Shown one piece after another: positions 7,264 to 16,895 of a stretch of 64,000 nt of DNA. A program made the position numbers and the translations under genes. The DNA is from an uncultured Winogradskyella sp. (GTDB lineage Bacteria; Bacteroidota; Bacteroidia; Flavobacteriales; Flavobacteriaceae), in the NCBI RefSeq assembly GCF_947498005.1, contig NZ_CANMIW010000001.1:124001-188000 (forward strand). The letters are read 5' to 3'. The notes under the pieces were generated by a model. That model searched no databases and was not told where the DNA came from. It saw only the letters and a list, made by a program, of their open reading frames with translations. Position 1 is the stretch's first letter; every line of letters starts with the position of its first letter.

Positions 7264-8280
7264 TTATAAAACGGCTTTTATTTTTGAAACGATTGCAGCT
7301 TCTGAAACACTACCTGCAGCATTCTCATAACCTTCAGGAAACTTATTTCCGTAAATTGATGTTGGGATTAATGGGAATTGTTCTCTGTCTGCTGTCAGTG
7401 CAAAATCTTTTGGTTGATTAAAAGGTGCAAATCCCGCAAATGGATGCGTAACGCCCCAAATTGTAATTACTTTTTTGCCTAACATTGCGGCTAAATGTGC
7501 ATTACCAGAATCCATAGCTAACATGAGGTCTAAATTTGAAATAAGAGCTAACTCCTCTTCTAAATTTAATTTTCCGGCTACAGATGTTACGTTGTTATAT
7601 TTGGTTTCAAACTGATTTAAAATTTCGACTTCCTTTTGTCCTCCTCCAAATAAGATGATATTGTAATTTTTAGATAATTCTGTAATTATTACTTCCATTT
7701 GAGATAATGGATACATTTTACTTTGGTGTGCAGCAAAAGGTGCAATGCCAATTGTTTTTAAGTCTGTTTTTGATATAAACGATTTTAAATTTTCAGACAA
7801 AGATTTAGGTTCAGGAAATCTAGGTTGCGATAAATCTACGGAATAACCCAAAACTTTAAAAACCTCAGCATAGCGTTGATGTGTGGTTTTTAATTGTGTA
7901 AACTTTTTCCCAGAAACTAATGCTTTTTTTTCAGCTCTACCTTTATTTAATTGCACCACTTTTTTTCCGAAGAAAAAGAACTTTAAAATCTTACTTCGTA
8001 ATACGTTATGTAAGTCTGCAACAGCATCAAAATTTAAGGATATTAATTCTTTAGATAATTTATAAAGACCTAAAACACCTTTGTGTTTGCCTTTTAAATC
8101 GGCTTCATACACAGTTACATTTTCCAAATCTTGAAAAAAAGGTTTAAAAAATGCTCTAGTTACGACTGTTATTTTAAGTTCAGGGTGTAGTGTGGTTAAT
8201 GCTCGCAACACAGGCACTGTCATTGCTACGTCTCCCATTGCAGAAAACCTAAGGACTAGTATGTGTTTTGGTTTTGGCAT
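7264..8280 (-). CDS. Glycosyltransferase family 9 (heptosyltransferase-like)
   Basis: A 338-residue GT9 protein. The N-terminus HILVLRFSAMGDVAMTVPVL is the typical ADP-heptose transferase start, and the C-terminal half has MAMDSGNAHLAAMLG, the nucleotide-sugar binding segment, followed by VITIWGVTHP. It probably adds a heptose or similar sugar to the lipopolysaccharide core on the cytoplasmic face. It is followed (minus-strand order) by the convergent terminator and preceded by the DUF4254 gene 46 bases upstream, a pairing usual in Flavobacteriaceae. The acceptor cannot be read from sequence. Confidence 0.88.
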   Translation of the reverse strand: MPKPKHILVLRFSAMGDVAMTVPVLRALTTLHPELKITVVTRAFFKPFFQDLENVTVYEADLKGKHKGVLGLYKLSKELISLNFDAVADLHNVLRSKILKFFFFGKKVVQLNKGRAEKKALVSGKKFTQLKTTHQRYAEVFKVLGYSVDLSQPRFPEPKSLSENLKSFISKTDLKTIGIAPFAAHQSKMYPLSQMEVIITELSKNYNIILFGGGQKEVEILNQFETKYNNVTSVAGKLNLEEELALISNLDLMLAMDSGNAHLAAMLGKKVITIWGVTHPFAGFAPFNQPKDFALTADREQFPLIPTSIYGNKFPEGYENAAGSVSEAAIVSKIKAVL

Positions 8281-8288
8281 TCTTATAC

Positions 8289-8321
8289 AGACCTGTCAGG
8301 TTCTGAAAACCTTACAGGTTC
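8289..8321. repeat. Palindromic repeat, GACCT...AGGTC family
   Basis: ACCTGTCAGGTT (8291-8302) pairs with AACCTTACAGGT (8308-8319) with one mismatch. It fills the short gap between the GT9 and DUF4254 genes and could affect the relative expression of the two. Confidence 0.65.
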
Positions 8322-8326
8322 ATCAA

Positions 8327-8935
8327 TTACTTCTGTCCTCTTAAAACAGGATTAAGTTCATCGTCATTGTACATTTTCATTTGCTTATACACTTTCATGT
8401 ACTTTTCGCCTTTAGAAATATCCTCTAACAAATCGTCAATAGCAGTACTTAAATCTACACGTTGTTCTAATAAAACATTCAATTTTGTTTGGCAAGAAGC
8501 TTTATGCGCATCAGTTGCATCTTCTCTAACGGTTTCAAGATGCATGTGGTAAATTTTAAGGGCTAAAATTGATAATCTGTCTATAGCCCAAGCTGGACTT
8601 TCAGAATTGATTTTTGCATCTGGTTTTACAGAAACGTCTTTAAATTTATCTAGAAAATAACTGTCTATAAATTCAACAGTATCTGTTCTATCTTGGTTAG
8701 AAGCATCAATCATTCGCTTTAACTTTAAAGCCGCCACAGGATCAATGTTTGGGTCTCTAATAATATCTTCGTAAGCCCATTGAACCGTGTCTATCCAAGA
8801 TTTTCTGTATAATAAATGTGCAATTAAATCATCGTTTTTATCATACTTATTTGTAAAAGGTTGGTCTACTGTATTTAAAACTTTGTAAGTCTTAATAACC
8901 TCTTGAAATATGGCGTTTGCTTTTTCTGAAAACAT
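8327..8935 (-). CDS. DUF4254 domain-containing protein
   Basis: A 202-residue soluble, mostly helical protein without signal peptide. Segments such as LLYRKSWIDTVQWAYEDIIR, RNQ-type helices and WAIDRLSILALKIYHM match my recollection of DUF4254, a Bacteroidota family that commonly sits next to GT9 heptosyltransferases. Co-transcription with the GT9 gene and the shared neighbourhood suggest a role in envelope glycolipid synthesis, but no catalytic motif can be named. ATG start, with a good -7 box 24 bases upstream. Confidence 0.8.
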   Translation of the reverse strand: MFSEKANAIFQEVIKTYKVLNTVDQPFTNKYDKNDDLIAHLLYRKSWIDTVQWAYEDIIRDPNIDPVAALKLKRMIDASNQDRTDTVEFIDSYFLDKFKDVSVKPDAKINSESPAWAIDRLSILALKIYHMHLETVREDATDAHKASCQTKLNVLLEQRVDLSTAIDDLLEDISKGEKYMKVYKQMKMYNDDELNPVLRGQK

Positions 8936-8958
8936 AATGAAATCAATTTAATGTTTAC

Positions 8959-8966
8959 AAATATAG
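8959..8966 (-). promoter_or_regulatory. Promoter -7 box of the DUF4254-GT9 unit
   Basis: TATATTTG on the minus strand, 24 bases upstream of the DUF4254 start. It lies in the 72-base divergent gap shared with upp. Confidence 0.5.
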
Positions 8967-9007
8967 TTTGAATTATTAACTTTAACGACCGAACTAAATT
9001 ACATATT

Positions 9008-9667
9008 ATGCAAATTCATAACCTTTCTGAAACGCCTTCAATATTAAATACTTTTATGTCTGAATTAAGAGATAAAACCGTACAAAAAGACAGTATGCGC
9101 TTTAGACGAAACATAGAACGTATTGGCGAAATAATGGGTTATGAATTAAGTAAATCGCTTCAATTTGAAGTACACGATATAGAAACACCTTTAGGAACCG
9201 CAACAACCGTTTTACACAAAAAAGACAATGTACTTTGCTCTATTTTAAGAGCTGGTGTTCCGTTACATAATGGTTTATTAAATTATTTTGATGCAGCTGA
9301 AAACGCTTTTATTTCAGCGTATAGACATCATAAACATGACCCAGAAAGTTTTGAAATTATAGTGGAATATTTAGCTTGTCCAAGTTTAGAAGGTAAAACC
9401 TTAATATTAGCAGACCCAATGTTAGCCACAGGACAATCTATGGTCGCTACTTTTGAAGCGCTAAAACCATTTGGAACACCAAAAGAAATTCATTTAGTTA
9501 GTATTATTGGTGCGCAAGAAGGTGTAGAATATGTCTCTAATGCTTTTAATTCTGACGTAAAACTTTGGATTGCTGATATTGACGAAAAACTGAATGAAAA
9601 AGGTTATATTATTCCTGGATTAGGCGATGCTGGCGATTTAGCCTTTGGTAATAAATTACAGCAGTAA
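9008..9667 (+). CDS. upp: Uracil phosphoribosyltransferase
   Basis: A 219-residue enzyme that salvages uracil with PRPP to give UMP. The PRPP-binding loop is ADPMLATGQS (residues 135-144), and CSILRAGVPLHNGL and IPGLGDAGDLAFG match the uracil-specific C-terminal region. Length is as expected. Its 3' end overlaps the convergent membrane protein gene by 12 bases. The following DUF6427-like and 75-residue genes are its usual neighbours in Flavobacteriaceae. Confidence 0.95.
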   Translation: MQIHNLSETPSILNTFMSELRDKTVQKDSMRFRRNIERIGEIMGYELSKSLQFEVHDIETPLGTATTVLHKKDNVLCSILRAGVPLHNGLLNYFDAAENAFISAYRHHKHDPESFEIIVEYLACPSLEGKTLILADPMLATGQSMVATFEALKPFGTPKEIHLVSIIGAQEGVEYVSNAFNSDVKLWIADIDEKLNEKGYIIPGLGDAGDLAFGNKLQQ

Positions 9668-10573
9668 ACTAATTATCGGTGTAATTAATAAAAGCGTAAT
9701 AAATACTTCTTTAAACCATTTTTCTGAAATCACTTCGATATAATTAGCCATAATTATAGAAAACGGAGCAAACAAAAACAGGTACTCACTTCCGTTTTTT
9801 ACAGGAGCAATAACCGCAATTAAAAGCGATAATATTGAAGCCCACGCAATGATAAAATATGAAGGTTTTAATTTTTTATTCTTATCAGGTATCATTCTAA
9901 AATAATAGAATAAAGTCCATACAAGAGAACTAAATATGACGGTAAGTTTAAAAACGTTTTCTTTACTATTATATGACGTAAAATCTAAACTAGAATGACG
10001 ATCAAAGTTTTCTGGTCTAAAGTATAAATCGTAAAAAATAATATTATAAATCAATAGTAAAATTATAGCGGTTAATACCGCTATAAACGGAACAATTACG
10101 TTTTTAAAATCATTTTGGGAGTAATAAATTAAAGCTACTAAAACGAGGGTAAAAAACAATATTGACCAAAAAAAGAAAAATGATGCCAAAGTAATCCAAA
10201 ATGCTGCATCGAATAATTTCTTTTTAATATTTAGCTTAGAGTGCAAGCTGATAAGTCTTCTTAACGCAAATAGTATAAACAAATTAGATATTAAAATGTT
10301 TAAATGAGCCATCGCATCTGGAAACATCCCGAACAGTAAACCAAAAGTTAAAATTGCATAACTATTTCTTTGCGTTAAATTATTTTTAGCAACAATAAAG
10401 TCTAACAGAAAAATTAAAAATAACGTCACGAGCCATCTAAAGAGTGTTGCAACAGTGGTATTTAAATCTGAAAAAAGTAGTGTGTAATTTGTTAGAATAA
10501 AAAATAGCGAGACATAAACCGCAACGAATATGAAGTTTATAGGCTTAGATTTACTAAAAACACTTGTAATCAT
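9656..10573 (-). CDS. Polytopic membrane protein (DUF6427-like)
   Basis: A 305-residue protein with about eight to ten hydrophobic segments and no catalytic motif that I can see. The hydrophobic profile and position beside upp fit the family I recall as DUF6427; this name is tentative. It ends convergently inside upp and diverges from the 75-residue gene at 10644. Localisation in the inner membrane is clear; function is unknown. Confidence 0.7.
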   Translation of the reverse strand: MITSVFSKSKPINFIFVAVYVSLFFILTNYTLLFSDLNTTVATLFRWLVTLFLIFLLDFIVAKNNLTQRNSYAILTFGLLFGMFPDAMAHLNILISNLFILFALRRLISLHSKLNIKKKLFDAAFWITLASFFFFWSILFFTLVLVALIYYSQNDFKNVIVPFIAVLTAIILLLIYNIIFYDLYFRPENFDRHSSLDFTSYNSKENVFKLTVIFSSLVWTLFYYFRMIPDKNKKLKPSYFIIAWASILSLLIAVIAPVKNGSEYLFLFAPFSIIMANYIEVISEKWFKEVFITLLLITPIISLLL

Positions 10574-10603
10574 TAACAGTTTTTGTATTTTCGCATTTTA
10601 ATT

Positions 10604-10626
10604 CCAATTCAGAAAATTAGAATTGG
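10604..10626. other. Inverted repeat in the leader of the 75-residue gene
   Basis: CCAATTC (10604-10610) and GAATTGG (10620-10626) with a 9-base spacer, 17 bases before the start at 10644 and in the divergent gap. It could be an operator or a leader hairpin. Nothing more can be said. Confidence 0.4.
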
Positions 10627-10643
10627 TGTAAATTTATAAAGTT

Positions 10644-10871
10644 ATGACTGATTTCTTTAACGGAATAGCGGATTTATTTGTGAATGTATTATTCGCACCA
10701 TTTGATGCCCTTAGAGCATTGGAACTTGAGAGCTGGTTTTCTGCCAACATCTTTTCATGGATTTTTATGGCAATTGGTTTTGTTGCATTTGTATATTGGA
10801 TGCTACAACTTAAGAAATACAATGAAAATGGTGAAGAAGATAAGAGTATTTCTTCTCATTCATATTTATAG
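10644..10871 (+). CDS. Small membrane protein (DUF6341-like)
   Basis: A 75-residue protein: an amphipathic start (MTDFFNGIADLFVNVLFAPF), then one hydrophobic segment (IFSWIFMAIGFVAFVYWML, about residues 36-55) and a charged tail. I recall this as a conserved Flavobacteriaceae small protein next to upp and purD (DUF6341), sometimes mislabelled as uracil phosphoribosyltransferase. It has no PRPP motif. Its end overlaps the convergent purD by six bases. Function unknown. Confidence 0.75.
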   Translation: MTDFFNGIADLFVNVLFAPFDALRALELESWFSANIFSWIFMAIGFVAFVYWMLQLKKYNENGEEDKSISSHSYL

Positions 10872-12137
10872 ATCAAAACCAATATCCTTACGATAATTCA
10901 TCTTATCAAAATGTAGATTTTCTATACTTTGATAAGATTTTTTTATGGCCTCTTGGTAACTATTTCCGTACGAAGTTATCGCCATAACGCGTCCACCTGA
11001 AGTTACAACTTTACCGTCTTGTAATTTGGCTCCTGCATGAAACGCAATAGAATCTGTTATTTTTTCAATTCCTGTGATTTCTTTTCCTTTTTCATAAGCT
11101 TCAGGGTAACCACCAGACACTAACATTACAGTTGTTGCAGCACGTTCATCAATTTCAATATTAATTTGAGACAACGTTTGGTTAGACATCGCTTCAAAAA
11201 CATCTACCAAATCAGTTTTTAGTCTTGGCAAAACAACTTCTGTTTCCGGGTCTCCCATTCTAACATTATACTCAATTACCTTAGGGGCATTACCTACTTT
11301 AATTAATCCAATAAATATAAAACCTACGTATGGTAAATTATCGTTCTTTAAACCTTCAACTGTAGGAATTACAACTTGATTTTCAATTTTATCTAAAAAT
11401 TCTTTTGTTGCAAAAGGCACTGGAGAAACGGCTCCCATTCCTCCTGTGTTTAAGCCTGTATCGCCTTCTCCTATGCGTTTATAATCCTTTGCAGTTGGCA
11501 AAATTTTATAATCTTTTCCATCAGAAAGCACAAAACAACTTAACTCAATACCATCTAAAAACTCTTCAATAACCACTTTGGTACTTGCATCTCCAAATTT
11601 AGAATCTACCAGCATGCTTTTTAATTCATCTTTAGCTTCTTGTAGGTCATTTAGAATTAAAACACCTTTACCTGCTGCTAAACCATCTGCTTTTAGAACG
11701 TAAGGTGCATTTAGGGTTTCTAAAAACTTGTAACCGTCCTCTACATTTTCCTCTGTAAAACTCTCATAAGCTGCTGTAGGAATATCATGACGCATCATAA
11801 ATTCTTTAGCAAATTCCTTACTTCCTTCTAATTCCGCTGCGGCTTTTTCAGGCCCAATGACTGAAACATGTTTTAAAGCTTCATCTTCTAAAAAGAAATC
11901 ATGAACTCCTTGTACTAATGGATCTTCTGGCCCAACAACTACTAAATCAATTTTATGCTCTAAAACAGCTGATTTAATAGCTTCAAAATCAGTTACACCA
12001 ATATTTAAATTTGTCGCAATCGCTTGTGTTCCTGAGTTTCCAGGAGCTACAAAAAGAGCCTTACAACGGTCACTTTGAGCTAATTTCCATGCAAATGTGT
12101 GTTCTCTTCCTCCTGAACCAAGTACTAAAATATTCAT
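10866..12137 (-). CDS. purD: Phosphoribosylamine-glycine ligase
   Basis: GAR synthetase, the second step of purine biosynthesis, joining glycine to phosphoribosylamine with ATP. The protein begins MNILVLGSGGREHTFAWKLA; ATP-grasp motifs include VLKADGLAAGKGVLI, and GLNTGGMGAVSPVP and NVRMGDPETEVV follow as expected. I place the start at the ATG at 12137 because the family starts with this strand; a TTG seven codons upstream (12158) is possible. About 423 residues, normal for the family. Divergent from the CapK-like gene. Confidence 0.95.
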   Translation of the reverse strand: MNILVLGSGGREHTFAWKLAQSDRCKALFVAPGNSGTQAIATNLNIGVTDFEAIKSAVLEHKIDLVVVGPEDPLVQGVHDFFLEDEALKHVSVIGPEKAAAELEGSKEFAKEFMMRHDIPTAAYESFTEENVEDGYKFLETLNAPYVLKADGLAAGKGVLILNDLQEAKDELKSMLVDSKFGDASTKVVIEEFLDGIELSCFVLSDGKDYKILPTAKDYKRIGEGDTGLNTGGMGAVSPVPFATKEFLDKIENQVVIPTVEGLKNDNLPYVGFIFIGLIKVGNAPKVIEYNVRMGDPETEVVLPRLKTDLVDVFEAMSNQTLSQINIEIDERAATTVMLVSGGYPEAYEKGKEITGIEKITDSIAFHAGAKLQDGKVVTSGGRVMAITSYGNSYQEAIKKSYQSIENLHFDKMNYRKDIGFDL

Positions 12138-12221
12138 GCTAATAAATTGTTTGGACAAAAATAATTGGTTTTCAGCTTAAAAAACAATTATTTTACACAA
12201 ACCTTAAAGGCAATAAACACT

Positions 12222-13532
12222 TTGCAACTATTCGATTTTTCACTAAAATTAAACGGCTTTGATATCCACAAGGCTAAAGCTGCGTTAAACAATATTAAAG
12301 GGAAAAACGCATCTGATTTTGAAGCCTATATTGAAGAACAAAAAAAAGCTATCATTTCTTATCATTTAGAAAACAATTCATTTTATAAAACTCTAGGAAA
12401 GTCTATTGATCTCGAGGATTGGAATTCTGTTCCTATACTAACCAAACGTCATTTACAACAGCCATTAGAACAACGTTTAAGTAATGGTTTTACTACTAAA
12501 AATGTCTATCTCAATAAAACGTCTGGCAGTTCTGGAGATCCCTTTGTTTTTGCTAAAGATAAATGGTCGCATGCGCTTACTTGGGCGGAAATTACAGATA
12601 GATTTGGTTGGTATAACATTGATTTTAATAAGTCAAAACAGGCACGTTTTTATGGTATACCTTTAGATAAGAAAGGTTATTATAAGGAACGATTAAAAGA
12701 TTATTTTAGCAACCGTTTTCGGTTTTCGGTATTTGATTTAAGTGATACAGCTCATGAAGCGACTTTAGAAAAATTTAGAACAACAGATTTTGATTACATT
12801 AACGGTTATACAAGCGCTATAGTGCAATTTGCAAAGTACTTGAAACGTAAAAATATGATTTTAAACTCCGTTTGTACAACCCTAAAAGTGTGCGTTGTTA
12901 CCTCTGAAATGTTATTTGATGATGATAAAACACTACTAGAATCGCGGTTTGGCGTGCCAGTGGTAAATGAATATGGCGCATCGGAATTAGATCTTATTGC
13001 TTTTCAGAATCCTGAAGACGAATGGCAACTTAACAGTGAAACGCTTTTTATAGAAATCCTAGATGAGAATGATTCTGTTTTACCTTATGGAGAAGAAGGT
13101 AGAATTGTAATTACGTCATTACATAATAAAGCACATCCTTTTATTCGCTATGATATTGGAGATATTGGGATTTTATCTAAAAAAAGCACAATTAAGAAGC
13201 CTATTCTCAAAAAACTAATTGGGAGAACAAACGATATCGTTATTTTACCAAGTGGGAAAAAAGCAGCAGGACTTACCTTCTATTATATTACAAAAAGTGT
13301 AATTGAAAATGATGGTAACGTTTCTGAGTTTATTGTAGCACAATTACATTTAGATACTTTTAAAATCAGCTATGTTAGTAAACATAAACTTTCTGAGGTT
13401 GAAAAAAGAACCATTAAAAATGAAATGATTCGCTACCTCGAGCCAAACATTACAATTAACTTTGAGCGAGTAGAGAATTTAGAGCGCTCTAAATCTGGAA
13501 AATTAAAACAATTTACATCTCATATTAAATAA
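12222..13532 (+). CDS. CapK/PaaK-like adenylate-forming protein
   Basis: An acyl-adenylate enzyme of the phenylacetate-CoA ligase superfamily. The ATP-binding loop is NKTSGSSGDPFVFAKDKW, followed by VVNEYGASELDLIAFQ (A5-like) and HPFIRYDIGDIG (A7/A8-like hinge). Homologs begin at a segment like LFDFSLKLNGFDI, so I chose TTG at 12222; an in-frame TTG at 12165 would add 19 residues. CapK-type members are found in capsule and exopolysaccharide loci, where their substrate is unknown. It begins the plus-strand edge of the polysaccharide locus and is followed after seven bases by a GT4 gene. A second CapK-like gene is at 19165. True phenylacetate catabolism is unlikely. Confidence 0.82.
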   Translation: MQLFDFSLKLNGFDIHKAKAALNNIKGKNASDFEAYIEEQKKAIISYHLENNSFYKTLGKSIDLEDWNSVPILTKRHLQQPLEQRLSNGFTTKNVYLNKTSGSSGDPFVFAKDKWSHALTWAEITDRFGWYNIDFNKSKQARFYGIPLDKKGYYKERLKDYFSNRFRFSVFDLSDTAHEATLEKFRTTDFDYINGYTSAIVQFAKYLKRKNMILNSVCTTLKVCVVTSEMLFDDDKTLLESRFGVPVVNEYGASELDLIAFQNPEDEWQLNSETLFIEILDENDSVLPYGEEGRIVITSLHNKAHPFIRYDIGDIGILSKKSTIKKPILKKLIGRTNDIVILPSGKKAAGLTFYYITKSVIENDGNVSEFIVAQLHLDTFKISYVSKHKLSEVEKRTIKNEMIRYLEPNITINFERVENLERSKSGKLKQFTSHIK

Positions 13533-13539
13533 GATAGTA

Positions 13540-14700
13540 GTGCAGAAATTAATGATTATTACCAGTTATTTTCCACCAGAGATTGGAGCTGCGTCTAACC
13601 GAATATTCCATTTAGCAGATGGTTTAAAAGATGATTATGATGTTAATGTGGTTACACCACTTCCTAACTACCCAACTGGTAAAATATTTTCGGCATATAA
13701 AGGAAAATTCAGTTCAAAAACGGTTGAAAATGGCATCAAGATTAATCGTTTATGGATCTATGCTTCAGTTTCTAAAAATAAGTTTTTGCGATTAATAGCA
13801 ATGCTTTCGTATAGCTTTAGTTTAGTTTGGTTTATCATGTGGCATAAGATTCCTGATAAAGTGATTGTGCAATCGCCTCCGCTTTTGGTGTCTTTTACCT
13901 GTATGTTCCTTTTAAGATATAAAAAAAGAAAACTTATTCTTAATGTTAGTGATTTGTGGCCAAGCGCAGGCTTAGAATTAGGCGCATTAAAAGAAGGTTT
14001 TGCTTATAATATACTGAAAAAGCTTGAAGCTTTTAATTACAAAAAGGCAGATTTGATTTTAGGACAAAGCAACGAAATCCTTAATCATGTTAAGACGATT
14101 ACAACAAAACCAGAGTTGTTTTTGTACAGAAACTTTCCTGAAATTGAATTTCCTAAACTTAAAGATACAACTGCGCCAAACGGTAAAATAAAAATGGTTT
14201 ACGCTGGTCTTTTAGGTGTGGCACAAGGAATTTACAAACTGTGTAATGAAATTGATTATACCGCTATTGAATTTCATATTTATGGTTCTGGTGCCGAAGA
14301 ACAAGTTATAAAAAGCTTAATAGAAACTAATAAGGACTTACCTCTATATTTTCACGGTAGAGTGAATAGAACGGAACTACACAAAGTTCTGCTGAGCTAT
14401 GATTTAACGATAATTCCGTTGTTAAATAGAATTTATGGCTCAGTACCCTCTAAAATATTTGAATACGCCAAATTAGGCTTACCTATGCTCTATTTTGGAG
14501 GTGGCGAAGGCGAAGATATCATAAAGAAAAATAACCTTGGTTGGGTTGCTAAGGAAAGTGATTATGAGGATTTAAATACAGTATTAAAATCAATTTCATC
14601 ACAGCGATTAAATCTTGAATTAAAAGCCGCAATACAGCATACAGCCATGATTCAATTTGATTTTAGAAAGCAATTAAGTGCGCTAAAAGAAGTTCTCTAA
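13540..14700 (+). CDS. Glycosyltransferase family 4, WbuB-like
   Basis: A 386-residue GT-B protein. N-terminal TSYFPPEIGAASNRIFHLADGL is the acceptor-side motif of WbuB-like GT4 enzymes; the C-terminal domain has KMVYAGLLGVAQGI and SVPSKIFEYAKLGLPMLYFG, the nucleotide-sugar binding region. Start is GTG at 13540 or ATG at 13552. It probably transfers a sugar to the lipid-linked repeat unit on the cytoplasmic face. Downstream it overlaps the convergent priming transferase by four bases. Donor sugar unknown. Confidence 0.88.
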   Translation: MQKLMIITSYFPPEIGAASNRIFHLADGLKDDYDVNVVTPLPNYPTGKIFSAYKGKFSSKTVENGIKINRLWIYASVSKNKFLRLIAMLSYSFSLVWFIMWHKIPDKVIVQSPPLLVSFTCMFLLRYKKRKLILNVSDLWPSAGLELGALKEGFAYNILKKLEAFNYKKADLILGQSNEILNHVKTITTKPELFLYRNFPEIEFPKLKDTTAPNGKIKMVYAGLLGVAQGIYKLCNEIDYTAIEFHIYGSGAEEQVIKSLIETNKDLPLYFHGRVNRTELHKVLLSYDLTIIPLLNRIYGSVPSKIFEYAKLGLPMLYFGGGEGEDIIKKNNLGWVAKESDYEDLNTVLKSISSQRLNLELKAAIQHTAMIQFDFRKQLSALKEVL

Positions 14701-16052
14701 TAGGCTTTTTCATCACCATTTATGGCATTTACAAAAGTTTGAAAAATAATTTTGATATCTAAAAGTAGTGACCAGTTTTCTATATAAAAAATATCATATT
14801 TAACTCTACCAATTATATCTTTATCCGTTTCTACTTCACCTCTAAAGCCACTCGTTTGTGCTAATCCTGTTATACCTGGCTTAACGAAGTGTCTTACCAT
14901 AAATTTATCTATTTTTTTTGCGTACATATTGGTGTGACTAACCATGTGTGGCCTGGGACCCACAACCGACATATCACCAAACAATACATTGAAGAACTGC
15001 GGTAACTCATCGATACTTGTTTTTCTTATAAATTTCCCAACTTTAGTTACACGCTCATCACCTCTTGTGGCCTGATATAAATGCGCATCTTTGTTTGGCA
15101 TCATTGATCTAAACTTATAGCAGTCAAATTCTTTGTAATTAAACCCGTTACGTGATTGCTTAAAGAAAACAGGTCCTTTAGACTCTAATTTAATTAAAAT
15201 CGCTATTAATGGTGTTAACCATGACAAAACAAATACAATCATAAAACTTGAGAATACAATATCAAAACCTCTTTTTATAAATGTATTTACGGAATCCTCG
15301 AGCGGTATATTTCTAAGGCTTAAAACAGGAATATAATCGTAATACTCATATTGCAGCTTTTTAGCATAAATTTCTTTACTATCTGGTATAAATTTTAAAA
15401 TCTTTAAATTGTTATCTGCAAAATCCACAATATCTGCAATTTGAGCGTTAGTCAGTTCTGAAATAGAGCAATAAATTTCATCTATATTCTGATCTAATAC
15501 GTACTGAAAGCAGTCTTTTAATGTATGCTCGTTGTTTTTAAAGTTAAATGTCTTTTTATGAGAATACCCATATTCTGGATTTTTGTTAAAAAAATTATCT
15601 AAAGCTATTGTCTTCTTATTAAGACCAAAAATAACAGTCGTTCTATAATTCCCTCCAAATGAGGTTCTATATTTCTGCAACAAATAATAGATTGCGAACT
15701 TAAAAATTGTAATAAATAAACAACACAGAAGTACATATTTTACAATTGGTCTTGGGAAGATATCTAACTCATGATACAAACCTGAAAAAGCAAATACTAA
15801 TAATAAATAAAGTATGGATTGTCTTACAATTAAAGATAAAATATTAATCGGTCTTGTAAACCTATAAACTTCGTAGAATTGGGAGTAAACAGATAATAAC
15901 ACCCAACCTACAGATATAAATACTGTAAATATTACTGGGTCTTTATCTTTAAGTAAATATAAAATGGCTATAACATTTATAGTTGATAAATCAATTATAT
16001 ATGAAATAGGACGTAAATAACCTGAATATCTTCCTTGCTTAAATAGACTCAA
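14697..16052 (-). CDS. Undecaprenyl-phosphate sugar phosphotransferase (WcaJ-like priming enzyme)
   Basis: A 451-residue polyprenol-phosphate hexose-1-phosphate transferase. It has four N-terminal membrane segments, a central Rossmann-like domain (about residues 140-250), a fifth hydrophobic segment (FDIVFSSFMIVFVLSWLTPL) and the catalytic domain with KFRSMMPN, RKTSIDELPQFFNVLFGDMS, VGPRPHMV and KPGITGLAQ. It loads the first sugar phosphate onto undecaprenyl phosphate. TTG start; the N-terminus SLFKQGRYSGYLRP matches the family, so this start is likely right. It is the last gene of a three-gene minus-strand unit (18045-14697). Confidence 0.92.
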   Translation of the reverse strand: MSLFKQGRYSGYLRPISYIIDLSTINVIAILYLLKDKDPVIFTVFISVGWVLLSVYSQFYEVYRFTRPINILSLIVRQSILYLLLVFAFSGLYHELDIFPRPIVKYVLLCCLFITIFKFAIYYLLQKYRTSFGGNYRTTVIFGLNKKTIALDNFFNKNPEYGYSHKKTFNFKNNEHTLKDCFQYVLDQNIDEIYCSISELTNAQIADIVDFADNNLKILKFIPDSKEIYAKKLQYEYYDYIPVLSLRNIPLEDSVNTFIKRGFDIVFSSFMIVFVLSWLTPLIAILIKLESKGPVFFKQSRNGFNYKEFDCYKFRSMMPNKDAHLYQATRGDERVTKVGKFIRKTSIDELPQFFNVLFGDMSVVGPRPHMVSHTNMYAKKIDKFMVRHFVKPGITGLAQTSGFRGEVETDKDIIGRVKYDIFYIENWSLLLDIKIIFQTFVNAINGDEKAY

Positions 16053-16157
16053 TTTATAACTTTAAACCATAAAGGTAATTAGAATTAATTAATGAACTGT
16101 AACTAAAATAGTAGTGGATTTCATTAATTTTTAAAAATTTTCTGTTTTTAAAATTAT

Positions 16158-16895
16158 TCACTTCGTCAATTTTTCTTTTAGTACCAAATAAATAAATTTT
16201 GAATTACCAAAAAGATAGCGCTTCCACATACGTTTCGGTTCTTGAATAAATCGATAAAACCATTCCAAACCCGATTTTTGCATCCATAACGGTGCTCTAG
16301 TTACTTTACCAGCAACAACATCAAAACTACCGCCAACACCCATTATGAAGTTGACATTTTTTAAGTGTTTTTTATTATCGTAAAGAAAATTTTCTTTTGT
16401 TGGAGAACTTATAGCCACAAACAATATATCTGCACCACTTTCTGAAATTTGAGTTGCAATAATAGACTCTTCTTTTTTGCTAAAATAACCATTTCTGTAA
16501 CCTGCAATTATTGAATTGGAATATTGTTCAGCATATTTTTTAGTAACAGACTTTACAATATCCTCTTGAGCGCCGAGAAAGAAAATTTTATATCTTTTAT
16601 GAAAAGCCAATTCAACCAGCTTTTCCATTAAATCAATGCCTGCTACACGCTCTTTTAATGGCTTATTTAAAAAATGGGATGCCCATACAACGGCTTGTCC
16701 GTCAGCATTGATTAAATCACTATCGTTAACACTTTTACGTAACTGTAAATCATTTTGCATTGCCACTATCTTACCAGCATTTACAACAACGTGATGAATT
16801 TGTTCATTGTTTTTAATTGCAGTTTCAATACAGCACAAAGTTTCGGCCATAGAAATATTGTCTATTTCCGTATTTAAAAACTTTTGTCTATTCAT
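16158..16895 (-). CDS. WecG/TagA/CpsF family glycosyltransferase
   Basis: A 245-residue GT26 enzyme. HVVVNAGKIVAMQND, LINADGQAVVWAS, KERVAGIDLMEKL and KIFFLGAQ are typical segments. WecG itself transfers ManNAcA from UDP-ManNAcA to a lipid-linked GlcNAc; because wecB and wecC are in the same locus (29251-31591), ManNAcA is a reasonable donor. That is inference: family members also use ManNAc or glucose. Its start overlaps the upstream gene by eight bases. A C-terminal EPKRMWKRYLFGN segment, needed for membrane association in TagA-like enzymes, is present. Confidence 0.88.
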   Translation of the reverse strand: MNRQKFLNTEIDNISMAETLCCIETAIKNNEQIHHVVVNAGKIVAMQNDLQLRKSVNDSDLINADGQAVVWASHFLNKPLKERVAGIDLMEKLVELAFHKRYKIFFLGAQEDIVKSVTKKYAEQYSNSIIAGYRNGYFSKKEESIIATQISESGADILFVAISSPTKENFLYDNKKHLKNVNFIMGVGGSFDVVAGKVTRAPLWMQKSGLEWFYRFIQEPKRMWKRYLFGNSKFIYLVLKEKLTK